Below are positions 44,968 through 52,413 of a stretch of DNA of 64,000 nt, in pieces (the stretch's first letter is position 1; every line of letters starts with the position of its first letter). The DNA is taken from the NCBI GenBank assembly GCA_963775835.1, contig CAVZKV010000012.1:310001-374000 (forward strand), written 5' to 3'. Both the position numbers and the translations under genes were made by a program. The stretch comes from AWTP1-13 sp963775835. GTDB lineage: Bacteria > Pseudomonadota > Alphaproteobacteria > Rhizobiales > Hyphomicrobiaceae. The notes below the pieces were generated by a model, which saw nothing but the letters and a program-made list of their open reading frames with translations, made no database searches and had not been told where the DNA came from.

Positions 44968-45313
44968 GGTTTGTTCTGATGGAGCTATTCGAGCAAGGCG
45001 TCAAGAACCAAGGATAGGCCCCGCGCCTCGCCCCCGCGCTTTGTCCCCCGCGCTTTATCCCAAGGTCGCGCAGGTGCGACCTCACACGCCCGAATGAGGC
45101 CCGCAAGCCGGGTTTTCCCAAGATCCCCGTACCGCCGAGCCTTGTGCTGCGCAGCACAGCGCGACGGCGGCCCAGCTGCTGTGGTGGTCCCTGGGGAGTG
45201 ATAGCGGCGGGTCCCTCCTCCTCCCTGCCGCGGACTGCGGGGGCGCGCCCCCGCCTTCACTCCCCGCTTAACCCAGATCAAGCAGCGTTTGGCCCGGCGC
45301 GCTGCCGATGGCT
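44968..45313. other. 346-base gap between ruvB and the TauE-like gene: palindrome-rich, no gene seen
   Basis: No convincing gene. It contains TGTGCTGCGCAGCACA (45143-45158), a perfect 16-base palindrome, and GCGGGGGCGCGCCCCCGC (45237-45254), a perfect 18-base palindrome. A long imperfect stem GGGGAGTGA (45193-45201) / TCACTCCCC (45257-45265) has an inner GGCGGG (45206-45211) / CCCGCC (45250-45255). No T-run follows, so a simple terminator is doubtful. A 98-residue minus-strand frame here looks non-coding. Confidence 0.6.
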
Positions 45314-46231
45314 TCAGACGGGTGGCTCCATGGAATAGATGTTTTGCGGGGCGACGGTCAAACTGAGCGCCATGCGCACGGCCACCGCCAGCACCAAGAG
45401 GGCAAGCCCCGCGCGCAGCTGCTCGGCCTTCAGGCGCTCACCGAACCCGACGCCGAACTGGGCACCGATCACGGCACCGGCAATCAGGGGCAGGGCCAGG
45501 ACCACGTCGACGCTATGATTTTGCACGGCCTGCAGTACCGTCGTCAGCGCCGTGACGCAGACAATTTGGAAGGTCGAGGTGCCGATCACGATGCGCGTTG
45601 GAATGCGCAAAAGGTAGATCATGGCTGGCACCAATAAAAAGCCGCCGCCAACCCCCATGATGGCCGTGAGCCAGCCGATGAAGACGCCCATGACGAAGAG
45701 CGGAATGGTGCTGATATAGCGCTTGGAGCGGCGGAAGCGCTGCTTGAGCGGCAGGCGCTCGATCCAGCCGTGCTGGCCGCCGCGATGAGAGGCGCTGGCA
45801 AGCTTGGCCGGGGAGGCGCGCAAGGTGCGGATGCTCTCGATCAGCATCAAGGCGCCGACCACGCCGAGCAAGATAACGTAGGTCAGGGCCACCACCAGGT
45901 CGAGCTGCCCCCAAACCCGCAGCCAATAGAGGACTTTGACCCCGGCCAGGGCCCCGACGAAGCCGCCGGCAACGAGCAGGACGCCCATATGCAGGTCGAC
46001 ATTGCCGCGCTGCCAGTGGCCGAGCGCGCTGGAAACGGAGGCCGCCACCACCTGGCTGGCGCCGGTACCGACCGCAATCCCGGGAGGCACGCCGAGGAAG
46101 ATCAGAAACGGCGTCAGAATGAAGCCACCGCCGATACCGAACATGCCGGAGAGGACGCCGATCGCCAGCCCCATGCCGAGCAGCATGTACGCATTGAGCG
46201 AAAGCTCGGCGACGGGGAGATAAATCTGCAT
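45314..46231 (-). CDS. TauE/SafE family sulfite exporter-like permease
   Basis: This 305-residue inner-membrane permease has about eight helices and two related halves, each with a glycine-rich loop (SGMFGIGGGFILTPFLIF at about residue 28 and AIMGVGGGFLLVPAMIYLL at about 200). The family exports sulfite, sulfoacetate or related anions; the substrate here is unknown. ATG 46231 is chosen; an upstream frame from 46306 adds 25 odd residues. It sits between ruvA and ruvB, splitting the usual ruvAB pair. Confidence 0.88.
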   Translation of the reverse strand: MQIYLPVAELSLNAYMLLGMGLAIGVLSGMFGIGGGFILTPFLIFLGVPPGIAVGTGASQVVAASVSSALGHWQRGNVDLHMGVLLVAGGFVGALAGVKVLYWLRVWGQLDLVVALTYVILLGVVGALMLIESIRTLRASPAKLASASHRGGQHGWIERLPLKQRFRRSKRYISTIPLFVMGVFIGWLTAIMGVGGGFLLVPAMIYLLRIPTRIVIGTSTFQIVCVTALTTVLQAVQNHSVDVVLALPLIAGAVIGAQFGVGFGERLKAEQLRAGLALLVLAVAVRMALSLTVAPQNIYSMEPPV

Positions 46232-46322
46232 CGGCCTAATGAGACGAGAACTCGGCTCGGCTAGGATGTCAATGCGGCTCCGGCAAGGCATCCCAATCGC
46301 CGCCATGGTGCGGCACCATAGC

Positions 46323-46940
46323 CTATCGCGCCAGCTCCTTCAGCCCACGGCGAATGAGTTTTGCCGTATCGACCGCCTCGCCCAGCTCGTGAACGGCGAC
46401 CGCTACCGCCTGGCTCGCCTGTCCGGGATGATAGCCGAGGTTGGTCAGCGCCGAGATCGCCTCCGCCGCCACGTCGCCGGCGGGCGCGTCCGAGCCGCCC
46501 TTTTTGGCCCCGCTGGGGGCGCCGAGCGCGGCGACGGTGAGCGCCGGCGCCTTGTCCTTCAGCTCCGCGACGATGCGCTGCGCCAGCTTTTTGCCGACCC
46601 CGGGGGCCTGCTCGACGGCCGCCCAGTTCTGCAGCGCAATGGCGTTGGCAAGGTCCTGGGGCCCCAGCGTGCCCAATACGCCCAATGCTACCTTCGAGCC
46701 GACCCCTTGAATGGTCTGCAAGATGCGGAACCAGGCGCGCTCGATTTCGCTCGTAAAGCCAAACAGGCGGATCGCATCCTCGCGCACATGGGTCTCGATG
46801 GCGAGGCTCACCTCTTGCCCCAGGCTCAGCGCGCGTAGGGTTCGTGCCGAGGCCTGCACCTCATAGCCGACGCCGCCGACGTCGATGATGGCGTGAGCTT
46901 CACCGATGGCGTCGACCGTGCCCTTGAGCTTGCCGATCAT
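46323..46940 (-). CDS. ruvA: RuvA, Holliday junction-binding protein
   Basis: RuvA binds the four-way junction and loads RuvB. The 205-residue product begins MIGKLKGTVD and has the OB domain, then the helix-hairpin-helix repeats (LQTIQGVGSKVALGVLG and VEQAPGVGKKLAQRIV) and the C-terminal domain III (AAEAISALTNLGYHPGQA). It lies 109 bases downstream of ruvC; the TauE-like gene, not ruvB, follows it. Confidence 0.95.
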   Translation of the reverse strand: MIGKLKGTVDAIGEAHAIIDVGGVGYEVQASARTLRALSLGQEVSLAIETHVREDAIRLFGFTSEIERAWFRILQTIQGVGSKVALGVLGTLGPQDLANAIALQNWAAVEQAPGVGKKLAQRIVAELKDKAPALTVAALGAPSGAKKGGSDAPAGDVAAEAISALTNLGYHPGQASQAVAVAVHELGEAVDTAKLIRRGLKELAR

Positions 46941-47049
46941 CGAAGGCCCCCGCGCAGGTTGGGGGTCGGATCCGCGGCTCGCCGCTTCCGCCGACGAGAC
47001 CAGATCCGCCAACAGGGCGCGCGCGCGGTGGCGCTGAGCGTCACCCGGC

Positions 47050-47586
47050 TCACGGGGAAAGCTCCGGCGCGCGCTGGCCGAGCGGCGTCTGGCTCAGGCG
47101 AAGGCTTGCCCGATGGCTGGCATGGCACACGGCAATGGCCAAGGCATCCGCTTCATCGGCGCTCTCGAATTTGGCGCGCGGGAGCAGGAAGCCGACCATG
47201 GCCGCGATCTGTCGCTTCTCGCCATGCCCCGTACCGGTAATCGTCTTTTTGATGACATTGGGCGGATACTCGGCCACCCGCAACCCGCGCTGGGCCGGTG
47301 CCAAAAGCGCCATGCCGCGCGCCTGGCCCAGCTTCAAGGTGGCGCGCGCGTCTTTGTTGACAAAGGTCTCCTCGACGGCGGCCTCCTCCGGCGCAAAGCG
47401 CGCGATCACATCGACCAGTCCCGCGTGCAGGGCGCGTAGACGATAGGCGAGATCGTCCTCGCTATCGGAGGTAATGAGCCCGCTTGCCACGTAGGACAGG
47501 CGCGCACCCTCCGCAACGATGATGCCCCAGCCGGTGCGTCGCAGCCCCGGATCGATGCCAATGATACGAATCGGATGCGTTGCCAT
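47050..47586 (-). CDS. ruvC: RuvC, Holliday junction resolvase
   Basis: RuvC cuts recombination junctions. The 178-residue product has the RNase H-like core: IIGIDPGLRRTGWG (first catalytic Asp), VEETFVNKDARATLKLGQARG (catalytic Glu), and SADEADALAIAVCHA (final acidic residues). ATG 47586 gives the standard length. It follows yebC by 139 bases and precedes ruvA. Confidence 0.95.
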   Translation of the reverse strand: MATHPIRIIGIDPGLRRTGWGIIVAEGARLSYVASGLITSDSEDDLAYRLRALHAGLVDVIARFAPEEAAVEETFVNKDARATLKLGQARGMALLAPAQRGLRVAEYPPNVIKKTITGTGHGEKRQIAAMVGFLLPRAKFESADEADALAIAVCHASHRASLRLSQTPLGQRAPELSP

Positions 47587-47725
47587 GATCCCCGATAGCA
47601 CGACAGGCGGGCCCTTGGCGTTGGCCGGGCGCGAATTTTGCCGCAAGCGTCGAGGGCCGTGCAAGTTTGCCGTGCAATTTTCAAGCACGGCGCGACCCAG
47701 CCGGGAATAGCGCCAGGCGCGCCGC

Positions 47726-48475
47726 TCAGGCCGCCGTCAGTTTGGCCATGACCGCGTCTGACACCTCGAAATTGGAGTAGACGCTTTGCACATCGTCGTC
47801 CTCCTCCAGGCCCGCGATCAGCTTGAGGACTGAGGCCGCCTTGTCCTCATCGACGGAAGTGGTCTGCACCGGCTTCCAGAGCGCCTTGACGGTCTCAGCC
47901 TCCCCGAGTTTGCCCTCCAGCGCCGCCGAGACGGCGCCCAGATCGGTAAAGCTCGTGGAAATGACGTGCCCCGTCGGGCTCGATTGCACGTCTTCGGCCC
48001 CGGCCTCGATGGCCGCCTCGAGCACCCCATCGGCAGAACCCGCCGCGGCCGGGTAGGTGATTTCTCCGATGCGCGCGAACATGTGCGAGACGGCGCCGGT
48101 AGCGCCGAGATTGCCGCCGTATTTCGTGAACAACGCGCGCACCGCACCGCCGGTGCGGTTGCGATTGTCGGTCAAGGTCTCGACCATGATGGCGACCCCG
48201 CCGGGGCCGTAGCCTTCATAGCGCATCAATTCGAAGGTGTCGGTGTCGGCGCCGGCCGCCTTTTTGATGGCCCGTTCGATGTTGTCCTTCGGCATGTTCT
48301 CGGCCCGCGCCGACTGGATCGCGAGCCGCAGGCGGGCATTCATGCTGGGGTCCGGCGACCCGGCCTTGGTGGCCACCGTGATCTCCCGGGCCAATTTGGC
48401 GAACACCTTGGCCTTGGCCGCGTCCTGGCGACCCTTGCGATGCATGATGTTCTTGAACTGCGAATGGCCGGCCAT
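47726..48475 (-). CDS. YebC/PmpR family protein
   Basis: This 249-residue TACO1/YebC protein starts MAGHSQFKNIMHRKG, the family signature. RYEGYGPGGVAIMVETLTDN and GAVSHMFAR also match. YebC proteins have been described as transcriptional regulators and, more recently, as factors relieving ribosome stalling on difficult motifs. It heads the ruvC-ruvA-tol cluster, as in many bacteria. ATG 48475 was chosen over an in-frame start 9 codons upstream. Confidence 0.94.
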   Translation of the reverse strand: MAGHSQFKNIMHRKGRQDAAKAKVFAKLAREITVATKAGSPDPSMNARLRLAIQSARAENMPKDNIERAIKKAAGADTDTFELMRYEGYGPGGVAIMVETLTDNRNRTGGAVRALFTKYGGNLGATGAVSHMFARIGEITYPAAAGSADGVLEAAIEAGAEDVQSSPTGHVISTSFTDLGAVSAALEGKLGEAETVKALWKPVQTTSVDEDKAASVLKLIAGLEEDDDVQSVYSNFEVSDAVMAKLTAA

Positions 48476-48637
48476 TTTCGTTCCAACGGTGTAAGCGCCC
48501 AAGCCTGCGGCAGGGTCGTCCGTGCCAATGGGCCTCGGCCAGAACGCGCAGCGACGCCTTCGATTGGCGCCGGAGCGGGCAAGCTGCTAGGCGCCGCATC
48601 GCCGTTCAGGCCCAAGGCAACGAGGCGCCCCTGGCCC

Positions 48638-48658
48638 GACGCTTATACGACGCTTATA
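48638..48658. repeat. 11-base-period direct repeat upstream of yebC
   Basis: GACGCTTATA occurs twice with one base between. On the minus strand this puts two TATAAG hexamers 11 bases (one helical turn) apart, about 165 bases before yebC. No -35 at 17 bases was found for either. Confidence 0.5.
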
Positions 48659-48752
48659 GGAGGGCGCTTTTGGCAAATCCAGAGGAGGCGCGCCCGGCTT
48701 GGGCATGGCCGTTAAGAATTTGTTTACACTTCGCGCCTAGCGTCCGTATCAG

Positions 48753-48778
48753 GAATGCAAATCGCATTCTGGATTTGC
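48753..48778. promoter_or_regulatory. Two overlapping, mutually exclusive hairpins
   Basis: GAATGC (48753-48758) pairs with GCATTC (48764-48769), and GCAAATC (48757-48763) pairs with GATTTGC (48772-48778). The stems share bases, so only one can form at a time, as in attenuators. Neither is followed by a T-run. Confidence 0.4.
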
Positions 48779-48844
48779 CGCCCTGCTGCCCATGGCGCCA
48801 GATCCAGGGAGCCGCGAGTATCAGCTCTCTTCCCACACACCAAA

Positions 48845-48865
48845 AGAGACGGATTGGCCGTCTCT
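48845..48865 (-). terminator. Intrinsic terminator of the cyclo-ligase/ymdB-type operon
   Basis: On the minus strand an 8-bp perfect stem AGAGACGG / CCGTCTCT with loop CCAAT is followed by TTTT, 26 bases after the stop of the phosphoesterase gene. This is a clear Rho-independent terminator. Confidence 0.75.
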
Positions 48866-48890
48866 AGCAACAAGACTGACCCTCTCTTTC

Positions 48891-49715
48891 TCATTCGACC
48901 CAGAACAGCGGCTCGGTAGGTGCAAGGGCACCACCGAGCCGCACAGCTTTTGTGCGCACCGCCAGCCCGGTTGCATCATCAATCTCGACCGCGAGCGCGC
49001 TCAGCGTGCCCGGGCCCTGCGCCGGCTCGAAGCGGCCGCGCGGGATTTTGCTCAAGAAGCGGTTGAGCGGCTCCTCCCGATCCATGCCCAACACCAATTC
49101 GTAGTCGCCGCACATGCCGACATCGCACATGAACGCGGTTCCTTGCGGCAGCACGCGCTCATCGGCGGTCGGCACATGCGTGTGGGTGCCAACAACGCAG
49201 CTGGCTCGGCCGTCGAGAAAGTAGCCCATCGCCTGCTTTTCGCTGGTGGCTTCGGCGTGGAAGTCGACCAGGATGGCATCGGCCCCCTGCTTCAAGCCGC
49301 AGGCGGCAAGCTCTGCGTCGATGGCGCGAAATGGGCAGCCGAGTTCGGGCATGAAGATCAGGCCCATGGCATTGATCACCAGCACCTCGGCACCATTGCC
49401 GGCTTTGAACAAGCCCGAACCCTTGCCCGGGGTACCCGGCGGATAGTTGATCGGTCGCAGCAACCGATCATGACGCGCAATGAAGACGAGGGCCTCTTTC
49501 TGATCGAAAGCGTGGTTTCCCAGCGTCACGACGTCGGCGCCCGCGCCCAACAAGTCCTCCAGGATGGGCTCCGTAATACCAAAGCCGCCGGCGGCGTTTT
49601 CCCCGTTGACCGCCACGAAATCGAGGCCATAGCGCGCCCGCAGCCGGGGCAGCTCATTGAGCACCACCTTGCGGCCCGAGCGTCCCACGACGTCGCCGAT
49701 GAACAACAGCCGCAT
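48891..49715 (-). CDS. YmdB-type metallophosphoesterase (TIGR00282 family)
   Basis: This 274-residue dinuclear metallophosphoesterase resembles Bacillus YmdB, a 2',3'-cyclic nucleotide phosphodiesterase. Motifs are LFIGDVVGRSGR (start), VNGENAAGGFG, VTLGNHAFDQKE, ILVDFHAEATSEK and VVGTHTHVPTAD. It starts 3 bases after the 5-formyl-THF cyclo-ligase stop, so they form an operon. A terminator follows at 48845. Confidence 0.9.
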   Translation of the reverse strand: MRLLFIGDVVGRSGRKVVLNELPRLRARYGLDFVAVNGENAAGGFGITEPILEDLLGAGADVVTLGNHAFDQKEALVFIARHDRLLRPINYPPGTPGKGSGLFKAGNGAEVLVINAMGLIFMPELGCPFRAIDAELAACGLKQGADAILVDFHAEATSEKQAMGYFLDGRASCVVGTHTHVPTADERVLPQGTAFMCDVGMCGDYELVLGMDREEPLNRFLSKIPRGRFEPAQGPGTLSALAVEIDDATGLAVRTKAVRLGGALAPTEPLFWVE

Positions 49716-49718
49716 GTG

Positions 49719-50306
49719 CTAGCCCACACACCGAATCGGACCCGACGGGGTCAGCACCCAGTCGAGCCGCTCGTCATAGTCGAGATGCGGCACCGCGTCG
49801 ACGCGTTGCTCGTCAAAGGCGATGCCGACGGCCACGATGGGCTTGCGCGCGCGCAAGCCCCGCAAGGTGCGGTCGTAAAAGCCTCCGCCATAGCCGAGAC
49901 GCCAGCCCTCCTGATCGAAGGCCAAAAGCGGGACGAGGAGAATGTCCGGCTCCACGCGCGGCTTGTCGGGCGTCGGTTCGGCGATGCCCCAGACGCCGGC
50001 CGCGGTCTGATCTGCCGGCTGCCAAGCCCGGAACAGCAGCGGCTTGCCCTTGCCGTCAATCACCGGCAAGGCCAGCAGCACGCGCTCGCGGGCGAGGCGG
50101 CGCAGCAGTGGCCAGAGCCGGAATTCATCGGCAAGCGGCGCGAAACCGGAAACGGTAGCCTCGGCGCGCAACGACGGCAGGAAGCCAAGGCCCAACTCGG
50201 CAATGGCGCTGGCTGCCTGCGCCTTCTGGGCGGCCGTATAGCTGGCGCGTTGGCTCTTGGCCCGTGCGCGCAATGCCCGCTTTTGCTCAAGGATGATCTG
50301 GCTCAC
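49719..50306 (-). CDS. 5-formyltetrahydrofolate cyclo-ligase
   Basis: This 195-residue enzyme converts 5-formyl-THF to 5,10-methenyl-THF using ATP. It has an N-terminal Lys/Arg lead (KRALRARAKSQRAS), PLLAFDQEGWRLGYGGGFYDR (the nucleotide-binding and family signature) and AFDEQRVDAVPHLDYDE. The start is GTG 50306 with AAGG 7 bases upstream. It lies downstream of a probable 6S RNA, the well-known conserved arrangement, and is coupled to the ymdB-type gene. Confidence 0.93.
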   Translation of the reverse strand: MSQIILEQKRALRARAKSQRASYTAAQKAQAASAIAELGLGFLPSLRAEATVSGFAPLADEFRLWPLLRRLARERVLLALPVIDGKGKPLLFRAWQPADQTAAGVWGIAEPTPDKPRVEPDILLVPLLAFDQEGWRLGYGGGFYDRTLRGLRARKPIVAVGIAFDEQRVDAVPHLDYDERLDWVLTPSGPIRCVG

Positions 50307-50394
50307 ACCGTCGCCTTAGCGCACTTCGGCGCCGTGCGCGAGCAAGCAGAAGACAGCAGAGCCGCGAAAGCCGTGCGAGCGGCGATCCCGCGCG

Positions 50395-50530
50395 GTCCCT
50401 ACGAGATGTAGGTGGGCGCCGTGTGTCCAGAACCACGATCCTGGACAGGGACAGCTCCCGTGCGGATCTTATAGGCCCCCGGGTCGCATTGCTTGCCACG
50501 CACCCCGCAGCCCTGCAGCGCAGAGATTAG
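50395..50530 (-). ncRNA. ssrS: Probable 6S RNA
   Basis: The position, directly upstream of 5-formyl-THF cyclo-ligase, is the conserved home of 6S RNA. On the minus strand, GGGTGCGTG pairs with CACGGCGCCC (one bulged G). This encloses a bubble and a terminal hairpin TGTCCAG / CTGGACA, followed by CACCTACATCTCGTAGG, in the layout expected of 6S. A possible promoter is TTGATT, 16 bases, TAATCT (50524-50529). Ends are approximate. 6S RNA binds RNA polymerase holoenzyme in stationary phase. Confidence 0.55.
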
Positions 50531-50550
50531 GCTGCGCCCCTGAAAAATCA

Positions 50551-50579
50551 ATGCGGGAAAAAATCGGTGCGGGAAAAAA
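50551..50579. repeat. Short tandem repeat (TGCGGGAAAAAA) upstream of the 6S-like RNA
   Basis: TGCGGGAAAAAA occurs twice, 15 bases apart in phase, on the plus strand. On the RNA strand it reads as T-runs after GC, close to the candidate -35. The rest of 50531-50828 shows no gene. Confidence 0.45.
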
Positions 50580-50828
50580 GCCGGCACGCCCGCCGAGCCA
50601 CGCCAGGCCAGCCCCCAGGCATCGCCAGCGGCGGGCTTCCAGGGACCATGCGACGCGGTCACATTCGACCGGCATCAGTTTAGGCGGCACAATCCGAGAA
50701 GCACCGCATTTTGGCCGAGAGGCTCCACCATTTTAGCCGAGAGGCTCCGCCATTTTGCTCGCCCGCGGGCACATACCGGACGCGTGCCGCTTGCCGCGAG
50801 CCCACATCGCCTCAGATCGAAAAAAATA

Positions 50829-51104
50829 TCAAGCTTTGCCCTGAATGATGTTCTGCAGGGAATCCAAGGCCCAAGCCAAGCGATCGCGCACGTGCGCCTG
50901 GGCTTTCTCGAGCGCCTCCACTCGGGCCTCGGATCGCTCCAGCTCGAGCCGCAGGGCGTCGCGCTCGCGCTCGAGCGCCGCCAGCCTGTCGGCCGTGCCG
51001 GGCGGTTTGGTGGCTTTCGATTTGCTGCGCTCAGATTGCATTCGCGCAGCGGCAGTCTTTCTGCTCGCAGCATCCCCGCGGCGTGGGGTCATCGCATAAA
51101 CCAT
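50829..51104 (-). CDS. Small coiled-coil protein
   Basis: This 91-residue protein has a basic, Ser/Lys-rich N-terminus and a C-terminal coiled coil from about residue 38 (RLAALERERDALRLELERSE, then VEALEKAQAHVRDRLAWALD) ending NIIQGKA. It sits where alphaproteobacteria usually have zapA and a DUF4164-type coiled-coil gene upstream of 6S RNA, but it does not show the ZapA sequence. The start is uncertain (ATG 51104 or 51092). It is divergent from gapA. Function is unknown; a ZapA-like division or structural role is only a guess. Confidence 0.65.
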   Translation of the reverse strand: MVYAMTPRRGDAASRKTAAARMQSERSKSKATKPPGTADRLAALERERDALRLELERSEARVEALEKAQAHVRDRLAWALDSLQNIIQGKA

Positions 51105-51376
51105 TTTTTCTTGCGCCGCCTGAAATTTGCGGCGCGGCCCTCGACTTTACGACGATAGGTAGGCCGACCCGCACCGTCAACGCATCGCAGATTGCAATTG
51201 CCGCGGCGACTACGTCGCGGACGTGAACTCAAGGCTCGTATTGACAGCGCCGCCTTCACGCACCACTAGACAGCACAAAGGCAGGGTGCAGCCCGCAAGC
51301 CACAGCGCTGCCGCTTCTAAGTGAGCGCCGGGGCCGCAGCCCGCCACGGGTGCAGCGCGAGCGAATGGAGCAGCCA

Positions 51377-52384
51377 ATGGCCGTCAGGATCGCAATTTCC
51401 GGTTTCGGCCGTATCGGCCGCAACATCTTGCGCGCCATTGTGGAAGCCAATCGCAAGGACGTCGAAATTGTCGCCATCAATGACTTGTTCTCCACCAAAG
51501 ACAACGCACACCTGCTCCGGCATGACAGCGTGCACGGCCGCTTCCCGGGCGAGGTGACGGTTGCAGGCGACAGCATCGACGTCGGCAGCGGGCCGATCAA
51601 AGTGCTCGCCGAACGCGATCCCAAGAAACTCCCTTGGAAATCCTTGAACATCGACGTGGTGATGGAGTGCACCGGCATCTTCACCGACCGCGACAAGGCG
51701 GCCCTGCACCTGGAAGCCGGGGCCAAACGCGTATTGGTATCGGCACCGGCCAAGGGCGCGGATCTGACGGTGGTCTATGGGGTCAATCACGACAAGCTGA
51801 CGCGTGATCACAAGGTCGTGTCGAACGCGTCCTGCACCACCAATTGCTTGGCTCCCGTCGCCAAGGTCCTCAATGACCTGGTCGGCATCAAGTCTGGTTT
51901 CATGACCACGATCCACGCCTATACCAACGACCAAAACGTGCTCGATCAAGCACACAAGGACATGCGGCGCGCGCGCGCGGCCGCCCTCAACCTGATCCCC
52001 ACCTCGACCGGTGCGGCCGCCGCCGTCGGCCTGGTGCTGCCGGAGCTCAAAGGCAAGCTCGACGGCACGGCAATCCGCGTGCCCACGCCCAACGTGTCGG
52101 TGGTCGACCTCAAATTCATCCCGGGTCGCGAGACGGCGATCGACGAGATCAACACGGCGATGGACCACGCCGCCAAACAGGAGCTGAAAGGCATTCTGGC
52201 CGTTAGCAACGAGCCGCTGGTGTCGATCGACTTCAACCATAACCCGCACTCCTCGACCTTCGACCTGACGCAAACGCAGATCGTCGACGGCAAGCTGGTG
52301 CGGGTGCTGGCCTGGTACGACAACGAATGGGGCTTCTCCAACCGCATGGCCGACACGGCCGTGGCGATGGGCAAGCTGCTCTAG
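51377..52384 (+). CDS. gapA: Glyceraldehyde-3-phosphate dehydrogenase
   Basis: This 335-residue glycolytic enzyme makes 1,3-bisphosphoglycerate. It has the Rossmann start RIAISGFGRIGRN, catalytic SNASCTTNCLAP (Cys near residue 152) and C-terminal WYDNEWGFSNRM. ATG 51377 has GGAG 6 bases upstream; an in-frame ATG at 51350 is less likely. It is convergent with the MFS gene, with a short GC palindrome between them. Confidence 0.97.
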   Translation: MAVRIAISGFGRIGRNILRAIVEANRKDVEIVAINDLFSTKDNAHLLRHDSVHGRFPGEVTVAGDSIDVGSGPIKVLAERDPKKLPWKSLNIDVVMECTGIFTDRDKAALHLEAGAKRVLVSAPAKGADLTVVYGVNHDKLTRDHKVVSNASCTTNCLAPVAKVLNDLVGIKSGFMTTIHAYTNDQNVLDQAHKDMRRARAAALNLIPTSTGAAAAVGLVLPELKGKLDGTAIRVPTPNVSVVDLKFIPGRETAIDEINTAMDHAAKQELKGILAVSNEPLVSIDFNHNPHSSTFDLTQTQIVDGKLVRVLAWYDNEWGFSNRMADTAVAMGKLL

Positions 52385-52413
52385 CGCCCGCGGGCGGCAC
52401 CGGCTTGGCTGGC

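Larger units (their letters stand above)
48476..48890. other. 415-base gap upstream of yebC: structured, no gene seen
   Basis: No convincing gene. It holds the tandem repeat GACGCTTATA twice (48638-48647 and 48649-48658), which reads TATAAG twice on the yebC strand and may be a -10 element or binding site. There is a pair of overlapping, mutually exclusive hairpins at 48753-48778, and a terminator at 48845-48865 for the ymdB-type gene. Confidence 0.6.

Noticed and set aside
44985..45281. 98-codon minus-strand frame between ruvB and the permease
   Set aside because: Composition is Gly/Arg-rich, it covers the palindromes, and no start signal is seen.
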